Origin: a virus
DNA length: 37,471 nucleotides
Reading direction: 5' to 3' (one strand)
IMG/VR virus record: IMGVR_UViG_3300043568_002506
Span: 1 to 37,471 of that record
Part shown: positions 27,924 to 35,924 of the stretch, one piece after another
Layout: every line of letters starts with the position of its first letter
Position numbering within the stretch: position 1 is the first letter of the stretch
Position numbers and translations under genes: made by a program
Notes under the pieces: model-generated
Databases searched by the model: none
The model's input: only the letters and a program-made list of their open reading frames with translations
What the model was told of the DNA's origin: nothing

Positions 27924-28776
27924 CTTCAAAATTTAATTTAGATTGTTTCTTTTTGTCTACGAAATGTTGAACTCTATCTTTTGCAACTTTCGTATAATTC
28001 TCACTCAATTCAACCCCAATCCATCTTCTCCCACTAATTTCCGCAGCACATATGCTTGTTCCACTTCCTGTGAATGGGTCAAGAACGATATCATTCCTAT
28101 AAGTTAGAATTTTAATCGCCTTCATTGGAATATCCATTGAGAAGGTTGCCTTTGTCATTTGCTTTGTGTCGGCAAAATAATCCCACTGACCGTATACCAA
28201 ATCCATGAACTCTTTCTTATGTTCTTCTTGATATACTGTTTTCTTTTTGGTTGTTCCATCCTCTTGTGCAACATCTATAACCTCACCAACCCACTCAGGT
28301 TCTCCCTTTATTTTCTTAATGTGAGTCTTTTTATACGCCAACAACACACATTCTTTTGGGTTGTAGATATAAGGTGCAGATGGAGACATCCATGAACCCC
28401 AAGCAGTTGTCTTACTTCTGTGTGGAGAATCTTCTTCCAAATCCACAATACCATAAAATTTATAACCAATGTTCTTCATTATTTGCCACAATTCAGAAAC
28501 CATTAATATTCTTCCACCTTTATCTTGTCTATTGATTTCATATGGAATGTTTAAGGCGATTCTTCCATCGTCTTTCAACACTCTATAAGCCTCTCTTAAC
28601 CAACTTGCGCTGAACACTTTATACTGTTCGAACTCTATATCATCATTGAATGTGTCATATGCGATACCAACACCGTAAGGTGGTGATGTCACTATCAAAT
28701 CAACAGAAGCCTCAGGCATTTCAGCCATGACTTTAATACAATCCCCGTTAATAACCTTTCCGATGTAATTTTCCAT
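27910..28776 (-). CDS. DNA (N4-cytosine/N6-adenine) methyltransferase, orphan
   Basis: A 288-aa beta-type DNA methyltransferase: catalytic TSPPYGVG at residues 30-37, then motif I DPFTGSGTS at 233-241 with CAAEISGRRWIGVELSENY directly after. SPPY is most common in N4-cytosine enzymes but also occurs in N6-adenine enzymes. No restriction endonuclease neighbours it. Such genes protect phage DNA from host restriction or mark it for packaging. The specificity region (130-210, with ETPK-type charged stretches) gives no readable target. ATG overlaps the upstream stop (TAATG). Confidence 0.92.
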   Translation of the reverse strand: MENYIGKVINGDCIKVMAEMPEASVDLIVTSPPYGVGIAYDTFNDDIEFEQYKVFSASWLREAYRVLKDDGRIALNIPYEINRQDKGGRILMVSELWQIMKNIGYKFYGIVDLEEDSPHRSKTTAWGSWMSPSAPYIYNPKECVLLAYKKTHIKKIKGEPEWVGEVIDVAQEDGTTKKKTVYQEEHKKEFMDLVYGQWDYFADTKQMTKATFSMDIPMKAIKILTYRNDIVLDPFTGSGTSICAAEISGRRWIGVELSENYTKVAKDRVQHFVDKKKQSKLNFEEGVN

Positions 28777-29177
28777 TATAATTTACCTTCTTTTTTTAAT
28801 TCCTCTCTAATTTTAGTTGCAGATATTTCACTGACTTCTTGTGGTGGTATGTGTTCAATAATATCATATCCCACTCCTCTACCAAAGTTAACCGATTCTA
28901 TATCCGGTATAACCATTACTTTGACCCTTTCTTGACCTATCAATTGCCAAAGTTCTTTTTTTATGTTTGACTCAACCTCACTCGCACTATATGGATTTTT
29001 TTCATCGGGTTTGATATCTCTAATACAAATTAGAATATTCTTACCCTCTTCAAGTCTTTGGTCAATCAACCATTTGTGTCCACTATGCCATGGTTGCCAT
29101 CTACCAATAAACATTGAGTATTGTTTAGCTCCTGTGTTCTTTAATTTGGGGTCTCCCTCAACGTGAATTTTTTGCAT
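28776..29177 (-). CDS. cytidylyltransferase-like nucleotidyltransferase
   Basis: A 133-aa protein with GRWQPWHSGHKWLID at residues 25-39 (HxGH nucleotide-binding site) and ISATKIREEL at 118-127 (ISxTxxR phosphate site), the two signatures of the cytidylyl/adenylyltransferase fold (NMNAT, PPAT, CTs). The substrate is not evident. The 20-nt overlap with the APS kinase gene suggests a linked pathway: either adenylylation of a small molecule or a noncanonical sulfurylase-like step, though true ATP sulfurylase motifs are absent. It could equally serve NAD or sugar metabolism. Confidence 0.85.
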   Translation of the reverse strand: MQKIHVEGDPKLKNTGAKQYSMFIGRWQPWHSGHKWLIDQRLEEGKNILICIRDIKPDEKNPYSASEVESNIKKELWQLIGQERVKVMVIPDIESVNFGRGVGYDIIEHIPPQEVSEISATKIREELKKEGKL

Positions 29178-29601
29178 AATCTAAAATTTTTTTTACTGAC
29201 TCTTCGACACTATCATTAGTTGTATCAATGTCTAAATAATTTTCAGTTGGTTGTCCATATTCCTTGACAAAGAAATCTTCCCTTCCTCTTGTTTCAGAAG
29301 TGTGAACATAAACTTCGACTAAGTTATCCCCCATTTTTTCTTTGAACTTATCTCTTTGGTCTTTGTATGGAGAAACCAAAGATACCAAAACATCTTTACC
29401 TTTGTTAATAAGGTATTGAGATATTTGTTGTGCGAGTTCAATATTTTTTCTACGACCTTGTTCAGAGTAATCTTTATTCTCGAACAGGTCTCTCAAATCG
29501 TCACCATCAATATGAAAGATTCTATTATCTTTGAGTTCTGAAATTTCTTTACAAATAGTTGTCTTACCTGAACCAGGCTGACCTGTTAACCAAATTATCA
29601 T
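29158..29601 (-). CDS. cysC: adenylylsulfate (APS) kinase-like protein
   Basis: A 147-aa P-loop kinase: Walker A GQPGSGKTT at residues 7-15, IDGDDLRD at 31-38 and DYSEQGRRKNIELAQQ at 44-59, matching the APS-binding loop of CysC (canonical DGDNVRHGL and FSxxDRxENIRR). It is shorter than E. coli CysC (201 aa). APS kinase makes PAPS, the donor for the two sulfotransferases in this window. Related phage polynucleotide and sugar kinases share the P-loop, so an alternative substrate is possible. It overlaps both neighbours. Confidence 0.85.
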   Translation of the reverse strand: MIIWLTGQPGSGKTTICKEISELKDNRIFHIDGDDLRDLFENKDYSEQGRRKNIELAQQISQYLINKGKDVLVSLVSPYKDQRDKFKEKMGDNLVEVYVHTSETRGREDFFVKEYGQPTENYLDIDTTNDSVEESVKKILDYAKNSR

Positions 29602-29837
29602 TTCTCTAAGTTTTTAATTTTTCTATCTAAATAGAAAGCAGCTTTTTTAAGGTCTTCCAACTCTTTGGTTACACATTTTTTTCCAGCTCTTGCAACATAT
29701 TTCACCACGTTGAACAAATAAGCGTCGTTATCCAACCCCCAAGCCTCACAAACCTTTATAACTTCATATGGATTATCAACCCCACCATAATGTTGTGGAT
29801 TATTTACCATCTCTTTTTTTTCATTATCCGAAGACAT
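29598..29837 (-). CDS. DUF3310 protein
   Basis: A 79-aa protein with the family signature: NNPQHYGGVDNPYEVIKVCE, then NVVKYVARAGKK and EDLKKAAFYLDRKI. DUF3310 (SaV-like) is almost confined to tailed phages and is a good marker of phage origin; a link to nucleotide metabolism has been suggested because it is often found near nucleotide kinases. Here it overlaps the APS kinase gene by 4 nt (ATGA). Confidence 0.93.
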   Translation of the reverse strand: MSSDNEKKEMVNNPQHYGGVDNPYEVIKVCEAWGLDNDAYLFNVVKYVARAGKKCVTKELEDLKKAAFYLDRKIKNLEK

Positions 29838-29838
29838 A

Positions 29839-29931
29839 TTAACCGTATTTTATTAAATAAATTATAATTATCACCCAACTGATTACTAAACCACTAACGT
29901 ATATAACAAGACTTTTATCTTCATTTTTCAT
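29839..29931 (-). CDS. 30-aa single-span membrane peptide
   Basis: ATG at 29931 overlaps the stop of the sulfotransferase (ATGA); TAA at 29839, 1 nt before the DUF3310 start. Product: MKNEDKSLVIYVSGLVISWV followed by IIIIYLIKYG. It is a short charged N-terminus and one transmembrane helix. Its coupling to the sulfotransferase suggests it may help place a membrane partner, but this is inference. Confidence 0.65.
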   Translation of the reverse strand: MKNEDKSLVIYVSGLVISWVIIIIYLIKYG

Positions 29932-30635
29932 AATTTCCAAGAGTTTTTATCATAACCAAACAAATCGAAATATCTTGCCATTCTATAATATACTATATCT
30001 GCAGTTTCTTGAGTATAAAATTTTTTCCAAAGGGTCTCATCCTCGTTTGAGACATTAACTTTTTGAGTTGTCGCCTTTTTCAGTTCCCCACTTTTATAAT
30101 ATTCACTCTCGACAATGAATGGAATCTTGCTATAATCCTCATACAAATTCTCTAATCTAACAGGATAATCGGGAATCCTTTCAGGAAAGTCCACACAACA
30201 TGTTCTAAAAAATTCATTATAAACTACAAATTGATATATAAATTCTTTAAATTTTTTTTTGTTTGTTTCATCTAAAATAAACTCTTCAGGTTTTCTCTGA
30301 AATGTGTATTCTGAAAAAAATCTTGAGTATGGATTCCGAACTGCCGCCAAAATTTTATAGTTTTCATGACCTGGAAATAAATTACAATAATGTATTTGAG
30401 TAACCTGATTTTCTAACAAAAGTAAATTGTTCTCAATTACTTTATAATACTTAAAATCAAAGTTATTCATAATTTTTGACATATGTGTTGTCCCACACTT
30501 ACTCCAAAGCCAAAGAACAATTTTATGTTCGTGAGAAAGGTTAACAAAATAATGCAATTCCTCCAATTTTTCACGTTCTTTAGAGGTTATTTCTGGGATA
30601 ATCATATTATCTCGAATTAACTTATCAAATTCCAT
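29928..30635 (-). CDS. sulfotransferase family protein
   Basis: A 235-aa protein with 5'-phosphosulfate loop LWSKCGTTHMSKIM at 43-56 and 3'-phosphate motif AAVRNPYSRFFSEY at 97-110, the hallmark pair of PAPS-dependent sulfotransferases (Sulfotransfer_2-like, carbohydrate branch). YPVRLENLYEDYSKIPF later corresponds to the region that closes over the cofactor. It is distinct from the 187-aa enzyme at 17862. It is upstream of DUF3310 and the APS kinase on the same strand, so donor synthesis and use are probably cotranscribed. Confidence 0.85.
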   Translation of the reverse strand: MEFDKLIRDNMIIPEITSKEREKLEELHYFVNLSHEHKIVLWLWSKCGTTHMSKIMNNFDFKYYKVIENNLLLLENQVTQIHYCNLFPGHENYKILAAVRNPYSRFFSEYTFQRKPEEFILDETNKKKFKEFIYQFVVYNEFFRTCCVDFPERIPDYPVRLENLYEDYSKIPFIVESEYYKSGELKKATTQKVNVSNEDETLWKKFYTQETADIVYYRMARYFDLFGYDKNSWKL

Positions 30636-30750
30636 TTCCCCATTTTTTTTCCATATATTCTATGTAACGATGAGTATTGTTACCATTGTATAACATCCAT
30701 ACAAAATAGTAATCTATACACCAATCGATTTTACGTAAAAACTTTTTCAA
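30625..30750 (-). CDS. possible 41-aa protein with TTG start
   Basis: TTG at 30750 and TGA at 30625. The product is aromatic-rich (KKFLRKIDWCIDYYFVWMLY, then NGNNTHRYIEYMEKKWGNGI). It begins just after the stop at 30753 and overlaps the sulfotransferase start by 11 nt, so it fills the gap with a plausible reading frame. An internal ATG is also available. No homologue recognised. Confidence 0.4.
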   Translation of the reverse strand: MKKFLRKIDWCIDYYFVWMLYNGNNTHRYIEYMEKKWGNGI

Positions 30751-30752
30751 AA

Positions 30753-31004
30753 CTATTTTGATTTTTTATCAGGTTTAGACCCTTTTTTGTAAGGTTTTTT
30801 CTCCACTTGTTCCGTCGGTTGAGTGTTTACTTGTTCGGTTGTTTCTTTAGAAGAGTTTTTTCTTCTTGATAGTTTCCATTCAGATTTCGAGATGTAAGAC
30901 CAGTAACCTGTTTTAACTTTAGATTCCGCTTCTACATCATCAATTCTTAAGATTTCTCCAATCTCTGTGTTCTTTAGTGCTTTGATTGATTTAATACACT
31001 TCAT
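30753..31004 (-). CDS. small basic phage protein
   Basis: An 83-aa protein: MKCIKSIKALKNTEIGEILR, then IDDVEAESKVKTGYWSYISK and SEWK, then a T/E/K-rich disordered tail ending KKGSKPDKKSK. The folded first 45 residues form a small beta unit with the pattern V/I-G-E-I-x-R ... A-x-x-x-V-K-x-G-x-W-x-Y, which I recall from many marine phage genomes (unverified). The basic tail may bind nucleic acid. It overlaps its upstream neighbour by 14 nt. Confidence 0.7.
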   Translation of the reverse strand: MKCIKSIKALKNTEIGEILRIDDVEAESKVKTGYWSYISKSEWKLSRRKNSSKETTEQVNTQPTEQVEKKPYKKGSKPDKKSK

Positions 31005-31206
31005 AGGTTTTTTCCTCCATGTTTGGTTTTATATTTATTAAAATTTCTGGTTCACTTTTTCCTTCAAGGTATAGTTGATAAATTTTGGAAGACACTTCAT
31101 CTTCAAATACTAACATATCACTTTTACCATAATAACTTTTCAAGTCATTGTTCTCCAATGCGTTGATACAATGTTCTAAAACAACAAATCTTTTATTAAA
31201 TCCCAT
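30991..31206 (-). CDS. small protein of unknown function
   Basis: A 71-aa protein with helices (RFVVLEHCINALENNDLKSY) and a short strand region (DMLVFEDEVSSKIYQLYLEG). Acidic. No family recognised. Its reading frame overlaps the next gene and starts 17 nt after the preceding stop, which supports it being real. Confidence 0.55.
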   Translation of the reverse strand: MGFNKRFVVLEHCINALENNDLKSYYGKSDMLVFEDEVSSKIYQLYLEGKSEPEILINIKPNMEEKTYEVY

Positions 31207-31223
31207 ACTAAAATATAATTGAA

Positions 31224-32003
31224 TTATATTTCAGAGTCAAAGTTTTTTATCTTTTCAAAGTTAACAACTTGATAAACATATGCCATTATTTTCCTCTTAA
31301 CAATCGGAATTAATGTGGCTTCCATTGGAAAGTCTTGAGTATTTTTCATCTCAAATACAGGGAGTTCTTGATAATATGGTTTAGTATTCCATGTTGAAAA
31401 ATTATCAAGAATTGTCGGCAAAGTTAAATCTACAGGAGAGTCTTCAAAAATTAAAGTAAGGTATGTTTTACTATTCACATCATCTCCCTTTATTTTTTTG
31501 ATATCGTATTCCCACACCAAAATTTTGTCATCTGACTTTCTGTGATAAAATAAGTAACCTTTACCATAACCTACGTTGTTTTTGTTTTTTCTTAGAGTAA
31601 TGTTAACATTGTCGTAGGCTAAATTCCAAATTGATTTTGCTTGATTGAAAGCATCAAATAATTTGTTTCCTGAATATTTTATGGTTTTTTCGAGTTCTAC
31701 TTCTTCTTTTTCGCTGAGGTCTCTCGGTTTTTTTGGATATAATTCTTTCAACAGAATCTCATCGTCACATGATTCAAACTTCTTGTCCGTTAATAAAAGT
31801 GTGTTTTCTTTAATTAGTGATTGTAGATTTGCCAGATGTAATGATAACTCAACAAAGTCTGGGTATATTTCAAACTTGTCAAATCTTTTTTCACACTTCT
31901 GAAGGTAGTCGAGCAAGGTATACTTATTAAATTCGAAATCCAACGGTTCTTTCAATAACCATTCGGGGTCTAACTTAAACGACATTTTTTTCTTTCTAGC
32001 CAT
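31224..32003 (-). CDS. conserved phage protein of unknown function
   Basis: A 259-aa soluble protein: a basic start (MARKKKMSFKLDPEWLLKEP), a helical section (FEIYPDFVELSLHLANLQSL), and a beta-rich C-terminal half (GYGKGYLFYHRKSDDKILVW, KTYLTLIFEDSPVDL, MEATLIPIVKRKIMAYVYQV). I recognise no enzyme motif. Composition and genomic setting suggest a structural or assembly protein, similar to unknowns in T4-like marine phages (recollection). Confidence 0.65.
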   Translation of the reverse strand: MARKKKMSFKLDPEWLLKEPLDFEFNKYTLLDYLQKCEKRFDKFEIYPDFVELSLHLANLQSLIKENTLLLTDKKFESCDDEILLKELYPKKPRDLSEKEEVELEKTIKYSGNKLFDAFNQAKSIWNLAYDNVNITLRKNKNNVGYGKGYLFYHRKSDDKILVWEYDIKKIKGDDVNSKTYLTLIFEDSPVDLTLPTILDNFSTWNTKPYYQELPVFEMKNTQDFPMEATLIPIVKRKIMAYVYQVVNFEKIKNFDSEI

Positions 32004-32030
32004 AGTTAAATTATAACTTGAATTTTGTTT

Positions 32031-33791
32031 TTAATCAATTCTCATAACATAAAATAATATATCATTGACGTATTCTTCATCATAATTTCCATCATAACTA
32101 TTCACAATACCATAACCATCGGATTCTATAACACCTTCAATGAACGCATCCTTATCTATGTAATCTTCCCATTCTAATCCGAATTCATTCATGAAGCTCT
32201 CAGGGTCATTTTTGACATCTGCAACCAAATCTTCAACTTTTTCATCAACCATATCTTGAGGGAAATCACCTTCAGGACTATCTTCTATCTCTTGTATTTC
32301 ATCTTCATATTCAACAATTAAGTCTTCTAACTCTTCTATTTTTTCATCAACTATTTCATCATTCTCTTCATTTTCACCGTCTTTTGTATCTTCTAATTCG
32401 GAAATAATTTGTTGTGTTTGAGATATTCTCATTTTCAAAATCTCAATCTTTTCTTCTTGTTTTCCTGAAAGTTCTCTTTCACTATCGTCAAAATAGACGT
32501 CAGGATTATTTTGAACATCCTCATAATAAACATCCTCCGCATAACTTACAACCGCATCCTCATCAATATAACTTCTAGCAAATGACGAACTAAAACCAGC
32601 ATATCCAATATCATCAATAAGGTTTTCAACATATTGATTTGCACTATCATCCATCTCAGACGCATCTCCTACAGCGTAACCCCTACCTTCCAATCCCGCA
32701 TTGATAACCTCAAATTGAGTCATATCATAATATTTTCCATTAGGAATTATATTATAGACATCTATTTTTGAGTCATACTCATCGAGAGTGTCTTCCAAAT
32801 CTTCAATCTCATCCAATAAATCTGTTCTAACTTCCTCACTATTATCATATTCTGTTTGAAGTCTCTCTATTTCATCTTTTATTCTTTGGATTTCAATTTT
32901 GTCTTCATTTGTTAATGGTTCGATTTCGTTATTGTCCATTAACCAATTGAAAAGGGCATGAGCCTTTAAAGCTACGTCATCAGGGTCGTCAGTTAAATTC
33001 CACTCACCATTTACTCTTCTTTCTTGAGCTTCATCATTCAACCCTTGAATTCTTTGTTGTTCCCTAATCCTCGATAGTCTATCCTTTTCCTTTCTTGCCG
33101 CTTCTTGGTCTCTATAAATTTTAAGTTGTTCAGGGAATTGACTTTCCATATACTGCTCAATAGCAGAAATAATTGTTTTATAATCTTCATCAGCAAAAAT
33201 CCATCCCTTAGAAAATGAGTTGTCCTTTGCATCCCACCAAGACTTATCACCTTCAAACTTATTCAATAAAGCAACTTTATAATAAGGGTCATCAGTTTTA
33301 AGTCTTTTATCAATTATGTAGAATAATTTACCATCCTCATTGTATTTGTTGAATTGATAATCGGTTTCAGCTGCGGTGCACCATTTTGTTCCTTTACCAT
33401 AATAACAAGATGTTTTATGATTGAGTGGATTAACCACGAAAAACTTATCATTTTCAAATACAACATTACCCCCCTCAACTTGTCTAACAACTCTTTTTTG
33501 TTTGTTTTGATATTCTTCCAATGCAGAATATAATTGTTCTTCTGACTTGTATTGATAAAGGTCTGTAATTGGTAAGTTGGAAGAAATAGAATCGAACTTT
33601 TTAACTGCGTTGGACAATTTTGAAACTTTTTCATCAAATCCAATCGCATCAAGATTCTTACCAACCCAATTCAAATACTTTGGTAAAAACAACTTTGTTA
33701 TTCTTTCAAGTTGTTCCTTACTAAATTTTTGAGAAAACTTGTTTTGGAAATCTTCAACCCTTCCTTCTCTTATAATTTTCAAAAAATCCAT
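32031..33791 (-). CDS. large leader-peptide protein with TKWCT motif and acidic coiled coil
   Basis: A 586-aa protein. Leader MDFLKIIREGRVEDF has I-R-E|G, the closest match to the T4 prohead-protease site. Residues 105-165 form a domain with CYYGKGTKWCTAAETDYQFN and GKLFYIIDK; this GTKWCT block recurs in phage proteins of unknown function (recollection). Residues 210-275 are a basic helix, 295-345 and 425-500 long acidic coiled coils with Glu/Asp runs, and the C-terminus has several 30-residue helical repeats (DEDAVVSYAEDVYYEDVQNN, DKDAFIEGVIESDGYGIVNS). A scaffold or head-packaged effector is plausible. A host-type -7 box lies upstream. Confidence 0.75.
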   Translation of the reverse strand: MDFLKIIREGRVEDFQNKFSQKFSKEQLERITKLFLPKYLNWVGKNLDAIGFDEKVSKLSNAVKKFDSISSNLPITDLYQYKSEEQLYSALEEYQNKQKRVVRQVEGGNVVFENDKFFVVNPLNHKTSCYYGKGTKWCTAAETDYQFNKYNEDGKLFYIIDKRLKTDDPYYKVALLNKFEGDKSWWDAKDNSFSKGWIFADEDYKTIISAIEQYMESQFPEQLKIYRDQEAARKEKDRLSRIREQQRIQGLNDEAQERRVNGEWNLTDDPDDVALKAHALFNWLMDNNEIEPLTNEDKIEIQRIKDEIERLQTEYDNSEEVRTDLLDEIEDLEDTLDEYDSKIDVYNIIPNGKYYDMTQFEVINAGLEGRGYAVGDASEMDDSANQYVENLIDDIGYAGFSSSFARSYIDEDAVVSYAEDVYYEDVQNNPDVYFDDSERELSGKQEEKIEILKMRISQTQQIISELEDTKDGENEENDEIVDEKIEELEDLIVEYEDEIQEIEDSPEGDFPQDMVDEKVEDLVADVKNDPESFMNEFGLEWEDYIDKDAFIEGVIESDGYGIVNSYDGNYDEEYVNDILFYVMRID

Positions 33792-33831
33792 GCACTTTTA
33801 TTTGATAAATATTCTTTTTAATTTATATTTC

Positions 33832-33865
33832 CAACAAAGATAATATTTATTCTTATAAACTAATC
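33832..33865 (-). promoter_or_regulatory. host-type promoter of the TKWCT gene
   Basis: TATCTTTG on the minus strand (33832-33839) with TTTG 22 nt further upstream, about 41 nt before the ATG at 33791. A TATTTAT box also occurs 13 nt before the ATG, so the gene may be read from both promoter types. Confidence 0.55.
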
Positions 33866-33878
33866 AAATTATTTCATT

Positions 33879-34064
33879 ATGGGATGCGGATGTAAAAACA
33901 AAGGTAATCAAACACCAGCACCAGCCACTCAAGCTGCAACTACACAAAGTGCTCAAGAAAATACAATTACTCAAGAATCTGTTAAAAACTCAATCAAAAA
34001 AACAATCGAGAAGTATTACAATGTAAACAAAACTTCTTCGACCAACGGTTGGATTAAAGGATAA
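33879..34064 (+). CDS. small MGCGCK protein
   Basis: A 61-aa protein with MGCGCKNKGNQ at the N-terminus, an Ala/Thr/Gln-rich linker and a short basic helix (SVKNSIKKTIEKYYNVN). The CGCK start could bind metal or be lipidated if exported, but no signal peptide is present. I recall similar small proteins near structural genes of marine phages (unverified). It has its own perfect terminator, so it is a single-gene transcript and probably highly expressed. Confidence 0.65.
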   Translation: MGCGCKNKGNQTPAPATQAATTQSAQENTITQESVKNSIKKTIEKYYNVNKTSSTNGWIKG

Positions 34065-34090
34065 GAGCAATTTTATAACATTTATAATAT

Positions 34091-34117
34091 AAGGGACAAA
34101 AAATTGTCCCTTTTTTT
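34091..34117 (+). terminator. Rho-independent terminator
   Basis: AAGGGACA-AAAAAT-TGTCCCTT followed by seven T. A perfect 8-bp stem after the MGCGCK gene. Confidence 0.92.
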
Positions 34118-34131
34118 GTATTTATATTACA

Positions 34132-35133
34132 ATGGATATAGAAGAATTTATAGAGATGTTCAATAACAATGACTTAGATGTTAAAAAATATTTTAACAAC
34201 TATGCTACTTGGTTTTCTATTCTCAAGAGAAGAGGTCTTATGGGGGAAATTGACCCTAAGAATGCCTCTGATGGTGAAGAATGGCAAAATGAATATCTTC
34301 TTTGGTTATATGATAACGATAGGGAAAATTATTACAAATGGATTCCGAGTTTGTTGGACGATGTAATTTTTGAAAACGGTCAGGCATATTTAGAAGTTTC
34401 TGATAGAGGTGATTTAGCCAAGTTATTTTGTGATGGTCATAGGTATGACTTATCAAGAAAAACAATTGAAAATATTTTATCAGGTGATAGTGATGTATGG
34501 GAACATTATTATGAAACAACAGATAATGTATACAGAGATGTTATTGAAGAACTTACACCTGAGAATGATAAAAGATTAGGTAAATACATAGTTGACACTT
34601 TGAACAGTCAACAAATTTCAGCAGAAACGGATGAACTTCAACTTATAGCTACTGAACAAGGTCATCCAGAATACGCAGTAATAACTATGGAAAACGTCAA
34701 AAGAATTATCGATGATGAGGAAACTATGAAAGAATTACTTGATAATCAATTGAGTGATTTAAAAGGTGAATTATATTCCATCCATAGTTCTGCATATAAT
34801 TCTGCATATGAATCTCAGGTTTGGGATGAGATATGGAGTGAATTAGAAACTTATTTCGAGGGTGATGGTGAATGGATTACAAGACCCCACCCATACAAGC
34901 AAAACACCGAAATTCAATACTTCAAAATACCGATATCGAACTTTGAAAAAGATATAAATGACTACCTATTTAATGCTAAGGGATGGGGTAATTCAGGCAC
35001 TTTAGAATATCATGGAAGCTACTTAGAAATTATGCGAGAAGATAGAGATTGTCTAAGTGCTCAAGCACCCGATTACCCTGACAGTCGTAGAGTAGATAAA
35101 AACATAAATGAGTTTTTCAAGGAATATATTTAA
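34132..35133 (+). CDS. acidic protein of unknown function
   Basis: A 333-aa acidic, mostly helical protein: EEFIEMFNNNDLDVKKYF, WQNEYLLWLYDNDRENYYKW, a central CDGHRYDLSRKTIENILSGD, two helical stretches (NQLSDLKGELYSIHSSAYNS) and a beta C-terminus around KIPISNFEKDINDYL. No family recognised. TATTTAT lies at 34119-34125, 6 nt before the ATG. It has no [I/L]-x-E leader, unlike the next two genes with which it is translationally coupled (TAATG). Confidence 0.65.
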   Translation: MDIEEFIEMFNNNDLDVKKYFNNYATWFSILKRRGLMGEIDPKNASDGEEWQNEYLLWLYDNDRENYYKWIPSLLDDVIFENGQAYLEVSDRGDLAKLFCDGHRYDLSRKTIENILSGDSDVWEHYYETTDNVYRDVIEELTPENDKRLGKYIVDTLNSQQISAETDELQLIATEQGHPEYAVITMENVKRIIDDEETMKELLDNQLSDLKGELYSIHSSAYNSAYESQVWDEIWSELETYFEGDGEWITRPHPYKQNTEIQYFKIPISNFEKDINDYLFNAKGWGNSGTLEYHGSYLEIMREDRDCLSAQAPDYPDSRRVDKNINEFFKEYI

Positions 35134-35924
35134 TGAACATCGATAATATCATATCTAAAGTTTTGAGCGAAGAGAGAGGTTTTACTCCATCAAAAAATCC
35201 ACCAAAAAACATTCAAAACATATTGAGTCAAATTCAATTGTTTGAAATGTATCCAAAGATTTTTGCGGTTGTTATTAAAGATGATAGATTGAGAGCCAGA
35301 GTTTTCATGCGTTACCAAGAGTTTTATGAATCAGATTCTGATACCTTCAGAGGAAAAGGATTCAAATGGAAAGACTTCGTTAAATTCTACAAGGAAAAAA
35401 CAAAAAACAAGATATTCACCTACCATAAAGATTGGGCAGGTTATAATATCCCTTGTAATTCAATTGAGTCTTGTATCGCTTTAATCCCCGACCTTAACTT
35501 CTACGACTTAATAATGTTCAGCGTTGTTGATACAATTAAAAACATTGTCGGTAATGACGACTATTACCTTATCGGTATTGACCAAAGTAATGGTGATGAC
35601 CCCTCTTTGATTTACCATGAAGTAGCCCACGGTCTTTGGTTTTCTTCTCCTGAATACAAATACCAACAAAAAAATAACATAGAAGACATGAACCCATCAG
35701 TCAGGGAGCAACTATCTAAAAAAATATCTGGCATGGGTTATGGTCAAAATGTTATAGATGATGAGATTCAAGCATATTTATCTACAGGTGTTGGTGATAA
35801 TATGAGAAGAATCAAAGATATCAAACAAGCCCAACTTCCATTCAAAGAAGTATTTGATGATTACTCAACTGAAATAAAACCAAAACAAATATCAATTGAT
35901 TGGAGAACCGATTTAGATAGATGA
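35133..35924 (+). CDS. leader-peptide zincin metallopeptidase
   Basis: A 263-aa protein. Leader MNIDNIISKVLSEERGF ends L-S-E. A zinc site HEVAH at residues 162-166 is followed after 44 residues by DDEIQAYLSTG with Glu211 as likely third ligand. The first 120 residues are helical (FVKFYKEKTKNK). If the leader directs it to the capsid, it would be a protease injected with the DNA, able to cut a host protein at once; this is inference. The ATG shares its A with the preceding stop; the stop overlaps the next ATG. Confidence 0.75.
   Translation: MNIDNIISKVLSEERGFTPSKNPPKNIQNILSQIQLFEMYPKIFAVVIKDDRLRARVFMRYQEFYESDSDTFRGKGFKWKDFVKFYKEKTKNKIFTYHKDWAGYNIPCNSIESCIALIPDLNFYDLIMFSVVDTIKNIVGNDDYYLIGIDQSNGDDPSLIYHEVAHGLWFSSPEYKYQQKNNIEDMNPSVREQLSKKISGMGYGQNVIDDEIQAYLSTGVGDNMRRIKDIKQAQLPFKEVFDDYSTEIKPKQISIDWRTDLDR

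Noticed and set aside
28776-29177. A true ATP sulfurylase beside the APS kinase
   Set aside because: It has HxGH and ISxTxxR of the cytidylyltransferase superfamily but lacks the sulfurylase-type QxRNPxHxxH block and is far too short.
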